Assembly: GCA_947095585.1 (NCBI GenBank)
Contig: OX352761.1
Location: forward strand, 129,858,277-129,922,276
DNA from: Nephrocerus scutellatus
Lineage: Eukaryota > Arthropoda > Insecta > Diptera > Pipunculidae
DNA: 64,000 nucleotides
Reading direction: 5' to 3'
How positions within the stretch are numbered: position 1 is the first letter of the stretch; every line of letters starts with the position of its first letter. Positions 1-12,131 of this stretch are shown here, in pieces. Under the pieces are notes generated by a model. That model was not told the origin of the DNA and searched no databases. It worked only from the letters and a program-made list of their open reading frames with translations. The position numbers and the translations under genes were made by a program.

Positions 1-160
1 AGTAGAGGGAAACTCCTTTTGTGGCTGGGGGTGTGGTGGCAGTCGCTATTAGTGTCAAACTCATAGGTATGTACGTAGGTAGAGCTGCAGTCCATGCTGT
101 CTTAGCGAGGGAGTCAAATAGCGCAGTTGTGTAACCACAGTCCTCAGGAGATCTCATAGA
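1..160 (-). mobile_element. non-LTR retrotransposon 3'-end fragment
   Basis: This stretch shares its layout with 790-880: an 'aggtaggtagag' tract followed by 'gcgag' and 'tagcgc'. It is read as a second, diverged copy of the 3' end of the RNase-H-bearing LINE that follows on the minus strand. No coding frame survives. Confidence 0.4.
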
Positions 161-176
161 AAGGTAGATCATTGGG

Positions 177-560
177 TTGATTACATCCAACTTGATGCGT
201 AATTTAAACCCCCAACCTTTACCTTTATCCATGAATGGATCTAGCATCAAAGAAACTGAAAAACTCTCAATTCTCGGTTTATGGGTCAACAACAAGTTAC
301 GTTGGAACGACCACATATTTGCCATTGCCAAAAAAAAATTAAGCCTATCTTCGGACGTACTAACCAATTCAGAGATTCCTTCTATAGCCGCACAATAGTT
401 ATGTGGAATGAATTGGCTAATTCTGTGTTTCCGCATTTGTATGATCTAGAGTCTTTAAGACACACGTGTATAGAAATCTGACATTTTCCTCTTCCTAATT
501 TCCTAACGCCCACGCTATGCTAAGCATTACAAGGGTGTAAATCCCTTTAGCGTGTGTACA
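177..560 (+). mobile_element. LINE reverse transcriptase C-terminal fragment
   Basis: Two overlapping, frameshifted frames give the end of a non-LTR reverse transcriptase. The first contains the thumb motif LGLWVNNKLRWNDHI. The second contains RDSFYSRTIVMWNELANSVF, typical of the extreme C-terminus of these polyproteins. A short A-rich run near 565-575 may be the tail. A related fragment lies on the minus strand at 46960-47180. It is a dead copy and lies within what is probably a dispatched intron. Confidence 0.65.
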
Positions 561-579
561 TTATAAAAAAAATTCAGAT

Positions 580-1880
580 ACGATATCAGATGCCGCATTC
601 TGACCTCAGGTCGGAAAAGAAGGGTTTACTTAATTTGCGGAGTCGGGAGCCCCCCTGGGCCGGACACTAAAAAGAAAATGAATGAGAGTTTCTTTCTCAT
701 TCACATAGAAGCAGCTCCTGCAAAAGGTATTATGAGAGATTCGCAGTTTGACTTTTTGATGATTGCCGGCTACCAGACCAGCGCTTCATAGGTCTGAATA
801 GGGCGAGGTAGGTAGGTAGAGTGGTGGACCCTGCTGTAGTTGCGAGGTCCTCAATTAGCGCTAGTGTGCGCCATTTTGATGCGGAGGATCTGGAGGGACC
901 TAGCATGGATATTTAAGTGGTTTAAATCCAGCCTGTAGCGTTCAGATACGAGATCAGCTCGATGATCCTGTAATTTGAGAGCCCTTTTTAGTTCGTGAAA
1001 AAATGGTTTAACTAAAATGCGGTGTCTTGGTATGGCCGGACAACTGCAGAGGAAGTGTATTTTCTTCTTTGCAACTTCTGCAGAAGTTGTTGTGCTGATA
1101 GCCACAACTCTGGCCATATCCTTTCGGGTTCTAGATAACATCTCGGTGGTTTTCCTTTTGTTGTAGGATGGCCATATCAATCTTGATATGGCGCAGTTCG
1201 ACAGACTGCTCCACCTGAGCTGTGTCTTAGTATTAAAAAAGGAGAGAATTTGTTCCTTGACCGAGCCCATTGAACAGCTAACCCTCTCTATAGAGCCGTT
1301 GATATAGCAACGCCCATCTTAGCTATTTCGTCCGCCCTTTCATTACCCTCTATATTACTGTGCCCCGGCACCCATACTATGGTGATGGTCAGGAATTGAC
1401 TAATAGAGGCCAATTCTTCTTGGCGCTGTTTTACAAGTTTCGAGGTTATGGTGGTCGTGAATAGCGCGAACTACCGTTGTGTACAGCCACAGCGCCATTC
1501 TCGACTGCGGTCCTCAATCCTTACCAATTATTTTGTTGCTAGCATATGCAACAACGCATGCTTTCTTAGCCCTACATTCTAAATTTGACCTTCAGCTGAG
1601 TTTCCTGTCTAGAATTATACCGAGATATTTCGCTTCAGAGGTAAGTGCAAGTATCTGACCGTTGAGTTTGGGCAGGACAAAATTCGGTATTTTAGACTTA
1701 GCAGTCGCCCTGGAGAAAAGCCCTGCTTAGAGCCCTCTTCATTATTTCACTAATCACGGAAGGGTACTGTCCTGATACAAGTATCACAATGTCATCTGCA
1801 TACGCGACAGCTTTCGTCATGTCCAACTCAAGTGTCCTAAGGAACTTGTGTCCGAGCAACACTGCGCACTCAGCTAGTCT
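580..1880 (-). mobile_element. degenerate LINE with reverse transcriptase and RNase H remnants
   Basis: On the minus strand, 1740-1810 encodes AVAYADDIVILVSGQYPS, the YADD catalytic box of a non-LTR reverse transcriptase. Near 1320-1390 the frame gives TIVWVPGHSNIEGNERADE, a textbook RNase H signature. The 851-1270 frame contains the Cys-rich stretch HFLCSCPA that follows RNase H in I/R1/LOA-type elements; Jockey-clade elements lack this RNase H. Stops and frameshifts separate the pieces, so the copy is inactive. Clade assignment beyond 'RNase-H-bearing' is inference. Confidence 0.75.
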
Positions 1881-2016
1881 TTAATAAAATTACTTTTAAG
1901 TTCATAGTACTAAACATTTTAATTTATTTCTAATTTTTATACATTCCAAATGCTAAATTTTAACTTGCATGCCTCTAATTTTCGTCTTGTATCATGTATC
2001 GCAATTCCATCTAAGT

Positions 2017-2688
2017 TTACTGGCGCCATAGCGTATATCGATCAATAGGTGAGTCCCAAAATTGTCCAGCATTAAATTGTTTGCGCATCTCTATAGCCGG
2101 AAGGCAAATATTTGTATAATAAGTGGACTTACCACTTTTATAAATTTTTCTCAAATCATTTCTTAGTTGCTCTTTATCGTGTGTTTTTGTTAGGGGCTTG
2201 GAAATATCTCTCACTCCATCAATTTCCTGAATAGTACTGTAGTAGGTTGCATGAATTGTGTGATGAAATTTTAGTTTCGATGTATCCAATTTGCTCTTTG
2301 TCCATCGAATTGACTCATTTATTGATTCAAAGTCATTCGGCGAGTAAACACTCTGATAAGTGCTTTTTACCGACTTCTTCAATAGATCTTTGAGCAGTTC
2401 ATATTTCAGTGGAGGTTTTGCAAAGAACATTTCGTATTTATCTTTCTGCGATTGCTGGAACCGTTGCAGGTAATCCTTGTAATCTTCAATTTGAGCATTT
2501 TCAAAATTTGGTTTTGGCCAAACTCTACTCGCTTCTGGGAAACCTTCAACTTGAAGATTTCTCGCAAAATGCCCGCTTATTAGTGTAGGATCAGATTCTT
2601 GGATTTTTTTAGCTTTTTTGGTAAAGTTTGTGGGTGATATTGGTTTGAATTGATGGGCGTATATTGTGATGAATTCGTCGGAACACAT
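2017..2688 (-). CDS. uncharacterised single-exon gene nested antisense in a dispatched intron
   Basis: An uninterrupted 223-residue frame, rich in Lys, Tyr, Phe and Ser, with no signal peptide or membrane segment. The composition looks like a real soluble protein rather than transposon debris. I do not recognise the family. The start codon lies only 64 bp from the first dispatched exon in the window, which is on the opposite strand, so its 5' untranslated region and promoter must overlap the dispatched exon or its splice acceptor. On the minus strand an AATAAA lies about 90 bp beyond the stop. A single-exon gene nested in another gene is a pattern often seen for testis-biased fly genes, but nothing in the sequence proves that expression. 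It should be searched against dipteran proteomes and axonemal protein families. Confidence 0.6.
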   Translation of the reverse strand: MCSDEFITIYAHQFKPISPTNFTKKAKKIQESDPTLISGHFARNLQVEGFPEASRVWPKPNFENAQIEDYKDYLQRFQQSQKDKYEMFFAKPPLKYELLKDLLKKSVKSTYQSVYSPNDFESINESIRWTKSKLDTSKLKFHHTIHATYYSTIQEIDGVRDISKPLTKTHDKEQLRNDLRKIYKSGKSTYYTNICLPAIEMRKQFNAGQFWDSPIDRYTLWRQ

Positions 2689-2752
2689 TGTATTGTTTAA
2701 TTTTAAAATGTTTTTAAAGTTTTTTGCTTTTTTTTCAATTTTTTTTTCACAG

Positions 2753-5517
2753 TGACTTAAAAAATGAATTAGTTCAAGTGGCAGCTATGGATTTGGGTCT
2801 CAAGAATACACTATTTGATGAGTGCTTATTAACCGATGGATGGTTGGTGGCACTTGGCGGCGTCTTTGTCATGTCATGCATGTGGCTGTATACGTCGTCC
2901 TTTTTTGTGACCGCAATGACTTGTGTAGCTGTTATTTTTTCTCTAGGATTAGCGTATTTTGTTTACATTTATATATTCGAGATGGCATTCTTTCCGTTTA
3001 TGAATTTATTAGCTGTTGTTGTGATTATTGGAATTGGTGCTGATGACGCGTTTATATTTGTTAAAATATGGCAATGTATACTCGAAGAACGTCTAAAAAA
3101 ATCATCAACGGCAGCCACACAATCTTTGTCGGTCATAGAAACTGAATATACTGAGACGCTGCAAAATTTAATGGCTTCGACAATGCGACATTCTGCTCTA
3201 TCAATGTTTGTTACCTCACTTACAACGGCAGGTGCTTTTTATTCCTCCTACGTCAGTTCGATTACTGCAGTGAAGTGTTTTGGGTGAGTTTAACGATAAT
3301 TCAATATATTCTCTTGTTTTATTTTTATTAAAAAATCATTTTTTTAAAGAATTTTTGCCGGAACAGCTGTAATTACAAATTATATCCTTATGATTTCTTG
3401 GTTGCCAGCATCGGTATCAATAATGGAACGCACCACAGCGTTTACATCATGTGGGAACTTCATTTCTCAAAATATTTTACGAAAACTAAACAAGTCAATT
3501 AACAAAGCGTGCATTATGTTTGAGAAATTTATTATTGACATTGTGCTTAGATTTGCCATTGTCTGGGTTATACTGTTTGGTTAGTTTTATTAGACTTCGA
3601 GTAGTTTTTAAGTACGTAGTTATTGAATCGAATATTTTCTTTGGCAGCTGTCATTGGACTTTGTAGTAGCGTCGTAGTGCTTTACTGGCCTGGATTACAA
3701 CTACCCGATACGTCTCATTTCCAACTCTTTGTAAGCAATCACCCATTTGAGATCTATGATTCAAAGTTCAAAGATGAGTTTTGGTTTGAGAAGACTGTAC
3801 CTGTGAGTATTGCATTAATCACTTAGTCTCTCGTAGTAATGTAAACATATTTTTCACTTACAGTCAATTGATAATTTTAAATTGCCATTGCGATTTTTAT
3901 GGGGTATTAAAGCAGTAGACGATGGAGATTATTCTGATCCATTCTCACATGGAACACTTCATTTTGACAATAACTTTAATATATCTTCCAAAGACTCACA
4001 AGTGTGGCTATTGGAATTTTGTAAACGAATTAAGCAGCAAGAGTTTTATCAGCTAACATTAGGCATGTTGCTGCCAAACTGTTTCTTAGAGAATTTTATA
4101 TCTTACATGAATAGAATGTGAGTGTTAAAGTAGTACACTTTATTGAGAATTTCTTTACTTCTTAATGGTAATTTGAATTTCAATTTCAGGTGTATTAGTG
4201 GCATGGATGGAACAGATCGAACGCCATGTTGCGATGTTTCACAGTTTCCTTATGAACCACATGTATTTGAATTGTGCTTGCCACAAATTATTTCATCGTT
4301 ATATGCTACACCAAGGGAATACTTTATGCCTGGTGTTGCTGGACCGAAATTTTTGGTCCCATCAGAGAGTGCATCGTTACAGGAGGAATACAATCAATTG
4401 GATAAAAATATAACACAAAAGACGCCAATTGTGAAAGCAATTGTCATTGAATTTGAAAGCAATATCTCGTATTCAATGGCATACAATGAAGTCAAGGTTT
4501 TTGTTAATACCGTGCAGATTTGGTTTGAAAAAGAAATACTTACTGCACCAGCGGAAATGCAAGGGGGTTGGTTCATCAGTGAACTGGATTTCTTCGATTT
4601 GCAAGACACCTTATCGAAGGGTACCATCATTGCCATTGCCATGGCAATGACTGCTTCACTGCTCGTTCTTTTGTGTGTCACACTTAATGTTTTAATTAGC
4701 TTATATGCTGTTATCACAGTTTCATTTACAATTTTTACAACGGTGGCAATTTTGATTCTTCTCGGTTGGAAGTTGAATATACTCGAGAGTGTCTCAGTGA
4801 GTACAGCGATTGGATTAGCTGTAGATTTTAGCATTCATTATGGCATTCTCTATCGTATGTCACCGGAGAAAGAGCGCGTAGAGGCAACTACATATGCACT
4901 CACACGTATAATTGGGCCAACAGCAATGGCGGCTGTTACCACCGGTATTGCTGGTGCAGTAATGCTTGGCTCTAACGTTCTTCCATATATACAAATTGGT
5001 ATTTTTCTGGTAGTTGTGATGTCTGTCAGTTGGACGTACGCAACTTTCTTTCTGATGAGCTTACTAAGACTTGCTGGTCCACAATTCGGCTTCATGCAAT
5101 TTGAGTATCCCACGTTCAAAAAACGTCCGGCGTCATGTGGCAACAAGTATTACGAAAGGCAAGAAATTCTTTTTATTAGAGGAACAATTTAAAAACTTTT
5201 TTTTCTATTTTAGGAAACAAAGCCAAGTTATTGCCAGTGAACAATTGTTAACTCCATCCAGCTCAGCCGTCGGCGATCTCTTAAATTCGGAATCTCATGA
5301 GCTCGACTCGTTAGCATCAAATTCACTAATTAAAACAATTTCAGCAACGGAATGTTCACGTCCACCCTTAGATTTAGATCGCGCGTTTAACCGAAGAGTA
5401 AATTTAACTACAAATTCATTTGCATCAAATGCTGCTGCTACAAGTTATCAAAGTCCGTCTACTGGTAGTGCAATAACTATTGTTTTACCTGATGATTGTA
5501 TAGATGGCAAAACTTAG
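2753..5517 (+). CDS. disp: Dispatched, RND/Patched-like transporter (5'-incomplete)
   Basis: Dispatched is a multi-pass plasma-membrane protein that releases cholesterol-modified Hedgehog from producing cells. Six exons are visible: 2753-3283, 3350-3579, 3648-3802, 3864-4117, 4190 to 5146 or 5158, and 5214-5517. Phases agree throughout, giving about 810 residues. The family is usually near 1,200 residues, so roughly the first 400 residues, including TM1, lie upstream of the window. Both GxxxD proton-relay motifs are present: GIGADDAF in the TM4 position and [11 protein letters not shown] in the TM10 position. The Cys pair of the second extracellular loop (RTPCCDVSQ) is also visible. These features fit Dispatched better than Patched or NPC1. 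The C-terminal tail of about 100 residues is Ser/Thr-rich and probably disordered. Candidate AATAAA signals lie at 5649 and 5828. Its 3' end faces that of the GABA-B receptor gene. Confidence 0.9.
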
Positions 5518-6360
5518 CCGTCTCTACGAATGTAATGATTAGATTATAATTATACGAAGTAAAAGTTTGAAATTCTATCCACATATTGATATTTTTTTAT
5601 GAAAACAGAATTTTACTCTTTTGCAGCTCAGTATAAACTGCGTGTAACAATAAAATACTTAACTGTCCAAATTATGTTGGAATAATTTATAATTTATTTA
5701 AACTGTTATACAAATGTATCGTTAAGGTTAAAATTATTATTGACAACTGTCTCACTTTACACTTTGTGTGCAATTGAATAGAATGTAACTTTAACTAAAT
5801 AACTTACTAAGTACCTAAGTGTATTGAAATAAAGACCGAGAAGCAAAAAATAATAATATTGATGTTATAAATAATAATCAATAAAAATGTTGATATGCAA
5901 CAGACTAGAAAAATTAAATGAAAGAAAAAACTGCAACGCAAAAGAAACGCACTACATATATGTTTGGAGTAAAGTGTAATATTATTTATAAAAAAAAAAC
6001 ATTTTACATAAAGTAAATTTAACTGTGATACAAATTTGAAAAATTATATAATTAAAATGTTTTGTGTAGAAATAGTGTGTTTGCATTCATTGGTTCTTGG
6101 ATTTATATCATTTTTCGTAGATGAGATCGTTTTGCTAGCGGCTAGAAGAGAAGATGTTTCGATTAGTAATGAAAAATACGAACAAATAACTATTTCCACA
6201 GAAAATTTGTTTCAACTGATTTATCAGATTCTCAAATTAACTGCCTCAAATTCGTGCTCTACTATCTTAATTGAGTGGACTGTCTGCTCGCTGGCGTGGT
6301 CAGTATGTACTTTGTTTTGCTTTCATTTATGTGAAAGCTTCTTGTAAAACTCTTGGGTTT
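5518..6360. other. dispatched 3' UTR and AT-rich intergenic DNA
   Basis: Very AT-rich DNA with two AATAAA hexamers (5649-5654 and 5828-5833), the likely polyadenylation signals of dispatched. A 103-codon plus-strand frame at 6036-6347 has a hydrophobic composition but no recognisable domain. I do not treat it as a gene. Confidence 0.5.
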
Positions 6361-6600
6361 CTTGGACGATGTCAATAATCGTCTGCGCAACCCAATATCT
6401 GGAGGATATATATATATCCATCCTCTTACCGGAGTCTTTTATATATATTGAATGGTAATCCGGATATTCGTCAGCCCTACAGTTCCCTGAATGTCTCTAT
6501 ACCCCGGCACCCAGCACAGGTGAATGTGGAACTGCTCCGCCATCTTCTTGAGTTTTAAAATCCTAGACATCCCATTACCTACCTAAGGGGCAAAATCTGA
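6360..6600 (-). mobile_element. LINE RNase H fragment
   Basis: The reverse complement of 6470-6530 reads HIHLCWVPGYRDIQG, a decayed RNase H motif (WVPGHRDIxGN in intact copies). It belongs to an I/R1/LOA-like element, related to but distinct from the copy at 580-1880. It lies between the convergent dispatched and GABA-B receptor genes. Confidence 0.6.
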
Positions 6601-6936
6601 TCAATTGTTTATTTGCCTAAACTTAATAGTACGTCCGAATGGACTTGGAATATTGATAATAATATGAAACGATGATGGGGGGTAGAAAGAATGCAGATAG
6701 TTATATTATAAAAGTACTGCCAATTATGGAGCTTTGTTGGAGTTTGTCAACGTAAGGATTTTGTTTGAGATTACCTATTCTCTAATGGATTTGTAAAGTT
6801 TAGCTCTGGCAGACTTATAGTACTTAACGCATTATATAAGAAAGTGGTGCTCATAATGAATTTTGAAAGTTAATTTCCCATCGTTTGATTTTCGTGAAAT
6901 GAAATAACACTGGCATGAACCATTGATTGGATAATT

Positions 6937-7055
6937 ATACTAATATTTTGCGCAGCAGACCGTTCTGATCCAGAGCCAAGCTTCTTAATACTCTTCGATT
7001 TATCTATCGAAATCTATGGCTAGTATAAGTTTGCTCGTGACCATCGCTACAAAAA
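6937..7055 (-). mobile_element. decayed SINE tail fragment
   Basis: 'actaatattttgcgcagcag' followed by 'accgttctgatccagagcca' matches the tail half of the tRNA-derived SINE family, whose consensus here is 'aatattcggcgcgacagacc' then 'gttgcggtccaaggc'. 'cgtgaccatcg' further on matches the adjacent body block, with an unrelated insertion between. The tRNA head is absent. Confidence 0.5.
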
Positions 7056-7281
7056 GTATTAAAAATAGGTGTAACAACTAAAACTTTCAAAATCAGTATT
7101 TTTTTGTGTTTATTTTATATAATTTATAATTTAACTTTAAATAATTTAATATGTAATTAATATCATTTAGACATAGAGTTTTGATTGTATCATCATATTT
7201 AGCTCATTCTATTCTGGCATCCCGAGACTTTTAGTTTAAATTTCCTTTTTTCGACATCGATGTACTTCATTGGACTTTGTT

Positions 7282-10200
7282 TTACAAATACTCGACAATA
7301 TCACATTTAATTGATATATTAGGGCAACTTTGCCCGACAACACTTCGACCATGATATTTTGGTTGTTTCTCAGTTAGGAGCTTTCTAAAAATAGGTAAAA
7401 TAGCTGTCTCCCCATCTAGTAATTCCGACTCGGAACTTGCACCATAAATTGTTGATTCTGTCTTGTTACGATGTTTTCGTTTTTCTGGTGCCACATTTGG
7501 TGACGAATGATGATGGACAGCTTGCTGAATTGTCTTAACTAATTTGCGTTGTGTCGCACACTGTGTAATGGGCGGGGTAGGTTCACGTTCCCGCTCGCTA
7601 TCAGTTTCACTTTGGCAAACGGTTCCCTTTTGTGGCTTAGGCCGTTGTTTGTTGCGATTCTTTTCGGACACAGAGCGCTGAATTGGCGATGTTGTCTGAT
7701 CATATGGGATGATGTGACTGTGCTCAGAGCATCGTTGCTGATTTGGATAATTTCGTGGCGATTGACGTGAATGCTGTTTGGCATGCGACAGTGTATGCGT
7801 ATCCCAGAGATCGCTTTGTGAGACGACAAAGTTAGACTTAAGAGCGGAGCCCATGCTTACACGGCGGTTCTCAGCAGAGGATAAGGGAGCTGTAAATTAA
7901 AAGTGCGTGATTTTTTTAAATTAAAAGATATTCAAATAACATTAAACAATTTTGAGTCTTACTTTTGACCACGTTATTGCTCTTCGGATACGGTTGCGCT
8001 CCGTGTGGGCAAACGTTATTAAGATCATTACTAGATGTTGAGATGACATTTGTTGATAAGTTGCGATGGTTAATAATATTATGCCTTGTCATGGGTGTGG
8101 AGGTTTGACTTCCGTTTTCCTGCGAAAAGTAAGTTTTATTTTACTGCAAAAATTGAAAAATAAAAAAGGACCAGAGTCTTACTCGGATTTCTCGCGTTGA
8201 ATTAGTTGTTGAATTTGATATCGATTGTCTCCTGTCCTCACGTTGTGTGCTGTTTTCCTGTTTCCTGTTAGCAGTTATTGAACCAATATTCGCTTCAGTT
8301 TGCGCAGAAACGGAATTCCGTTTCTCTATATTGTGATGATGAACGACATTGTCATTTACTTTGTTGGTGTTTTGTTTGATGGCAATCGTTTGAACTGATT
8401 GAGTTGGTTGCATTTGTTGACTTGTTACTTGCTGCTGTGGTGCTTGTACCGCTACTGGAGCTGGAATCGAAGCTGCTGCTTGGATTTTCTTTTTCCTGAA
8501 AAGTAGTTAATAATGAAATAAATCAAATTCCGATAAAAGCATCAATTTATGAGCAGTCTTCATCTTACGGTGGCAGTGATGGAGCAACTGTGGTGTATTG
8601 CACAGAAACTAATGAGTTGTCCATTTCAACGTGCGTCGAAGTAACACTATCGACAGAAGTGAGTTCGGTTATTTCTGTTTAAAATAATTGAAAAATTTGT
8701 AGCTGCTATCTCTTGGGAACAAAAAAAACCTCAAACTCACCAGTTGTACTGGGCATTTCATGTCTTACTGGCGGCGCAGACAACCTCAAAGAATCTCCTA
8801 GAATCGGCTCAGTGTCACCGCTACCAGCACCACAAGTGACACCATCAATCCACTTCCTAGCCTCGGGTCCAAGCTTTCGAATCAGAGTTTGAAGTTCAGC
8901 TTCCTTTTCCATGAGCGCTTTTCTAAAGCGGCAATTTGTATTTTTTACATCACGAAGACGCTGCTCAAGTTCACAGGCGGAAGAATCTCGGCGGTTTTTG
9001 GACATGGGCCGTAGAGTGGCACGCACTCGTTTATCAACAACTCCTTGTGGGTTACGTTTGAGTTCAACGAGCTGCAAGCAAGATCGATATAAAAGTTAGA
9101 AAATTTAGTCCTGAAGTGGCAACGGATGATACTTCAAAAAGCAGTGAAAGTGGTAACTTATCAAAAGAAATGAGGCGAAACGGAAGAATGATGAATCGGA
9201 CAGAGCTCCACACTAAGTTAAGTTAAAGTTCCGGAAAATGTGCACATTGAACAGCTATACAAAACTAAAAAACTTCCTTACTACCAGTCTTACTTTCGGT
9301 ACGAACACCAAACACAAAGTTGCTGTCGTACAAAAAATTATAAAAAATGAGAGTAAAACGAAAACCAAATCTTTGCGATCAGATAGAACCAGTGAGATTG
9401 CGGCACCAGCAATGCATGTGATAAAAACGTTATAGACAGAGAAGCCAATGTGCTTGGAATCGTTGAGGGCAGGAATTGAGACGTGTCGTGTTTCCCAGGC
9501 AAGGAAAGCACCAAATACCTGTTCGTAAAGGGGGAAACAATTTTATTGAGCTATGGAAGTAAATTAAGAAATAAATTTGTTTACCAGAAGTAGTCCCTTG
9601 TATGCGTAAATAATGCTGACGAATATCGTTATGTGCTCCGATTGGCAATATTCATTTTCTGGGATAACTAGAACGTCATCCATTGATTCGTGATGCTACA
9701 AAGGATAAAATTTGTTTCATGTGTAAATTGTTAAATCTTTTACAAAAGTTTGTCTTGGAATGTTTACGATCTACAGTCTAAAAACCAACCGAATGTGCGT
9801 TCCTTTAAAATTCCACAGGTAAAAATTCAACATTCCCTTTTATTAACAAATCAACCGCTAATGATTTTTTCCAAAGATATCTTTAAGTTAAACAACTAAC
9901 AAAAAATACAAACCCTGGGTTCTAATTGCTTTGTATCACGAAAAAATGGATCGGCCACTTGCCAAGTGGTGATAATGGCGACATCCAAAAAGATCAAAAT
10001 TCCAACAACCATAAATAGTTGATAGTCTTTGATGACTTTTTTGTTCAGCTTTAAATCGGTAAATATGGAATGGACGCGCCACGTTTTTGAGAACATTGCT
10101 CCAAAAGCTAAACTAAATCCAGCCATTAGAAACCAAGCGCGAGCTGTGCAAATGTAAGGAAAAGCGCCAACACTGCTGAGGGTAGTATCCAATCCAAGAA

Positions 10201-12118
10201 AGATTACACTCATGTATGTCAACATGCAACCGACTATGATCAAGTTATTGAGATGAGGGCTGGACATTTTAATATATCTGCGAAGAGTAACAAAATTGAC
10301 TTTAAAAATATTGCTTCCGACTTGACGTTTTACGAACCTTTGATTCCGATATTTGATGTTGAATGCGAGAAAGACACATGCAATAATGATGCCAACTACA
10401 GATGCACTGGCAGAAACAACATAGATGGTGATGTTCACCTGGCTGTGCTCGATATAGATGAGCGTTCTATCTTTTGGTGGGGTTTTACCAAACTGCATTC
10501 AAAAGGACACTAATAGATTCATACGTTAATTCTTTGGCTTAACACTATTTACCCATCGCACTGGCTTTCCCAGGGTCAGGTCGAGATGGCTTAGCTGCGA
10601 ATGATATTCTCCAATTTTTTCTTCCTCTCCCAATTGAAACTGCTTAACGAGAATGTTTGCTTTACGTTCGTTATTGTAGAACCGAACAGGGCCCTTTTGG
10701 ATACAATAACCATTGGCGATGTCGCTAAAAGTTCAAGAATGTTTCGCACTACATACCGTAACGCCTTCGAATGATGTATTTCGCAAAGCTTCCAGAAACA
10801 CGTTTTCCCAGTCCTTTACACGATAGTCGAATTGTGACAGGAAATCATTTCGTCTCTGCGCAACATACTGAATAGCGAGTGCAGCTGCCCAAATTCCATC
10901 GTAAGTGTATCCATGAAATCGGGAATATTCTGAGCCGCGAAGGCTATCATATTCGGAAAGGTATTCGTCGGCGGTCTTGAACGAGAGGCGATATGTCATC
11001 TATCCTAAGCATATTAATATTAAGTCATCTTACGATCCCTGCAATGGTAATATCTCCACTTGTAGATAGGGGCAAAAGATCAACGAGGATTGTACCCTCA
11101 AGTGCTGTAGTTATTTCCTCTACTGTACATTCGCTGTCGATAGTGGTGTTCCACCAGTTTACCGAGTAGGTCGCCATTATCAGCCATTGATAGGCTCTGC
11201 CAAACATCTCAAGTCTAAAATAGCAACCAGAAAAATTATTATTATTGCAGTGATCCAATGTCCCACAAATTTTATACCTATAAGCTTCACAAAACACCTT
11301 TCGAGCGAAATGTTCATTAAAATTCCCCAAAATAATGCGAACGTCCTTTTCGCGCAGTTTTTTTAAAGATTCATTGACGTCATTGACAAAACTCTGTGTC
11401 TCAACTACCTCCAATTCCATTGCATCCAAATCAGCAACCATGTGATTGTGTGGTAATGAGTATCGCGGTTCATTTTGGTACAATGTTCCAACACGTGTCC
11501 AATTGAATTCCTTCAGTAGGGCCAAACGAGGAGCATTAAAGGCATTTTCTGATGGGACAACACGAAAGAAATTTGGAAATGCATCTTTGGTAAACATTGG
11601 ATGAGTGTCGGCGTAGGATAATTGTGTTAGATGCCAATGTTTGCTTGCTTTGGCGATTGGATCGGTGACATGGGTACATGCTGCGCCAAATAACATCAGC
11701 TTATTCGGACCGGAGTGCATCATGTCGAAGAAGGATTTCACTCCTACTGCGGCATTGCACTGCAAAGAACAAAGACAAAAATACGTTTAATTTTTTCATC
11801 TTAAAAACCAAAGAATTAAACGACGAACCTCTGTATCGTTCCACCACATATGCAGCCTATAGTTTGTCAAAATACGGGGATGTTCGTTGACATGGGATAA
11901 GGCCAATTTAACACTTGGCATTACACCACGTCCTTAAATGTGTATTGCTTTTAGTTATCATATTATCTGTCTGTATGCTTGTTGCTTTTACCTGTGTCAG
12001 AATTTTCCACTCCATCACCATATGGGAAAAAGCCAGCTATATAAACATCAGAACGTTTGGCTGTCCTAGCTGATACACACAAAATCTCGGCGAATGAAAA
12101 AAGCAAAATTATATGCAT
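7282..12118 (-). CDS. GABA-B-R2: metabotropic GABA-B receptor subunit 2
   Basis: A class C G-protein-coupled receptor subunit that pairs with GABA-B-R1 and couples GABA binding to G proteins. I reconstruct 15 exons: 11992-12118, 11829-11932, 11278-11759, 11034-11214, 10757-10975, 10553-10693, 10338-10492, 9914-10277, 9585-9695, 9294-9518, 8741-9071, 8569-8674, 8183-8495, 7963-8119 and 7282-7889. All phases join, giving 1,207 residues. It starts with a hydrophobic signal peptide, then the Venus-flytrap domain ([32 protein letters not shown]). TM1 follows the R2-type linker [10 protein letters not shown]. Further markers are [39 protein letters not shown] and the TM7 end CLVFVPK. A heterodimerising coiled coil ([20 protein letters not shown]) precedes a long disordered tail ending CDIVEYL. 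An acceptor-like site at 12132-12133 implies a 5' untranslated exon farther out. The likely polyadenylation signal is at 7109-7114. Confidence 0.95.
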
Positions 12119-12131
12119 AATTTGGAAAAGC

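Noticed and set aside
4394..5146. Antisense ORFs across dispatched (146 and 98 codons)
   Set aside because: They are mirror frames of the conserved transmembrane exon, with no independent support.
2753..5517. Patched or NPC1 identity for the RND gene
   Set aside because: The GxxxD motifs are shared by the superfamily, but the CCD-containing loop, the [13 protein letters not shown] segment and the short C-terminal tail fit Dispatched better.
6036..6347. 103-codon hydrophobic ORF
   Set aside because: No recognisable domain or splice partners, and it lies in AT-rich intergenic DNA next to LINE debris.
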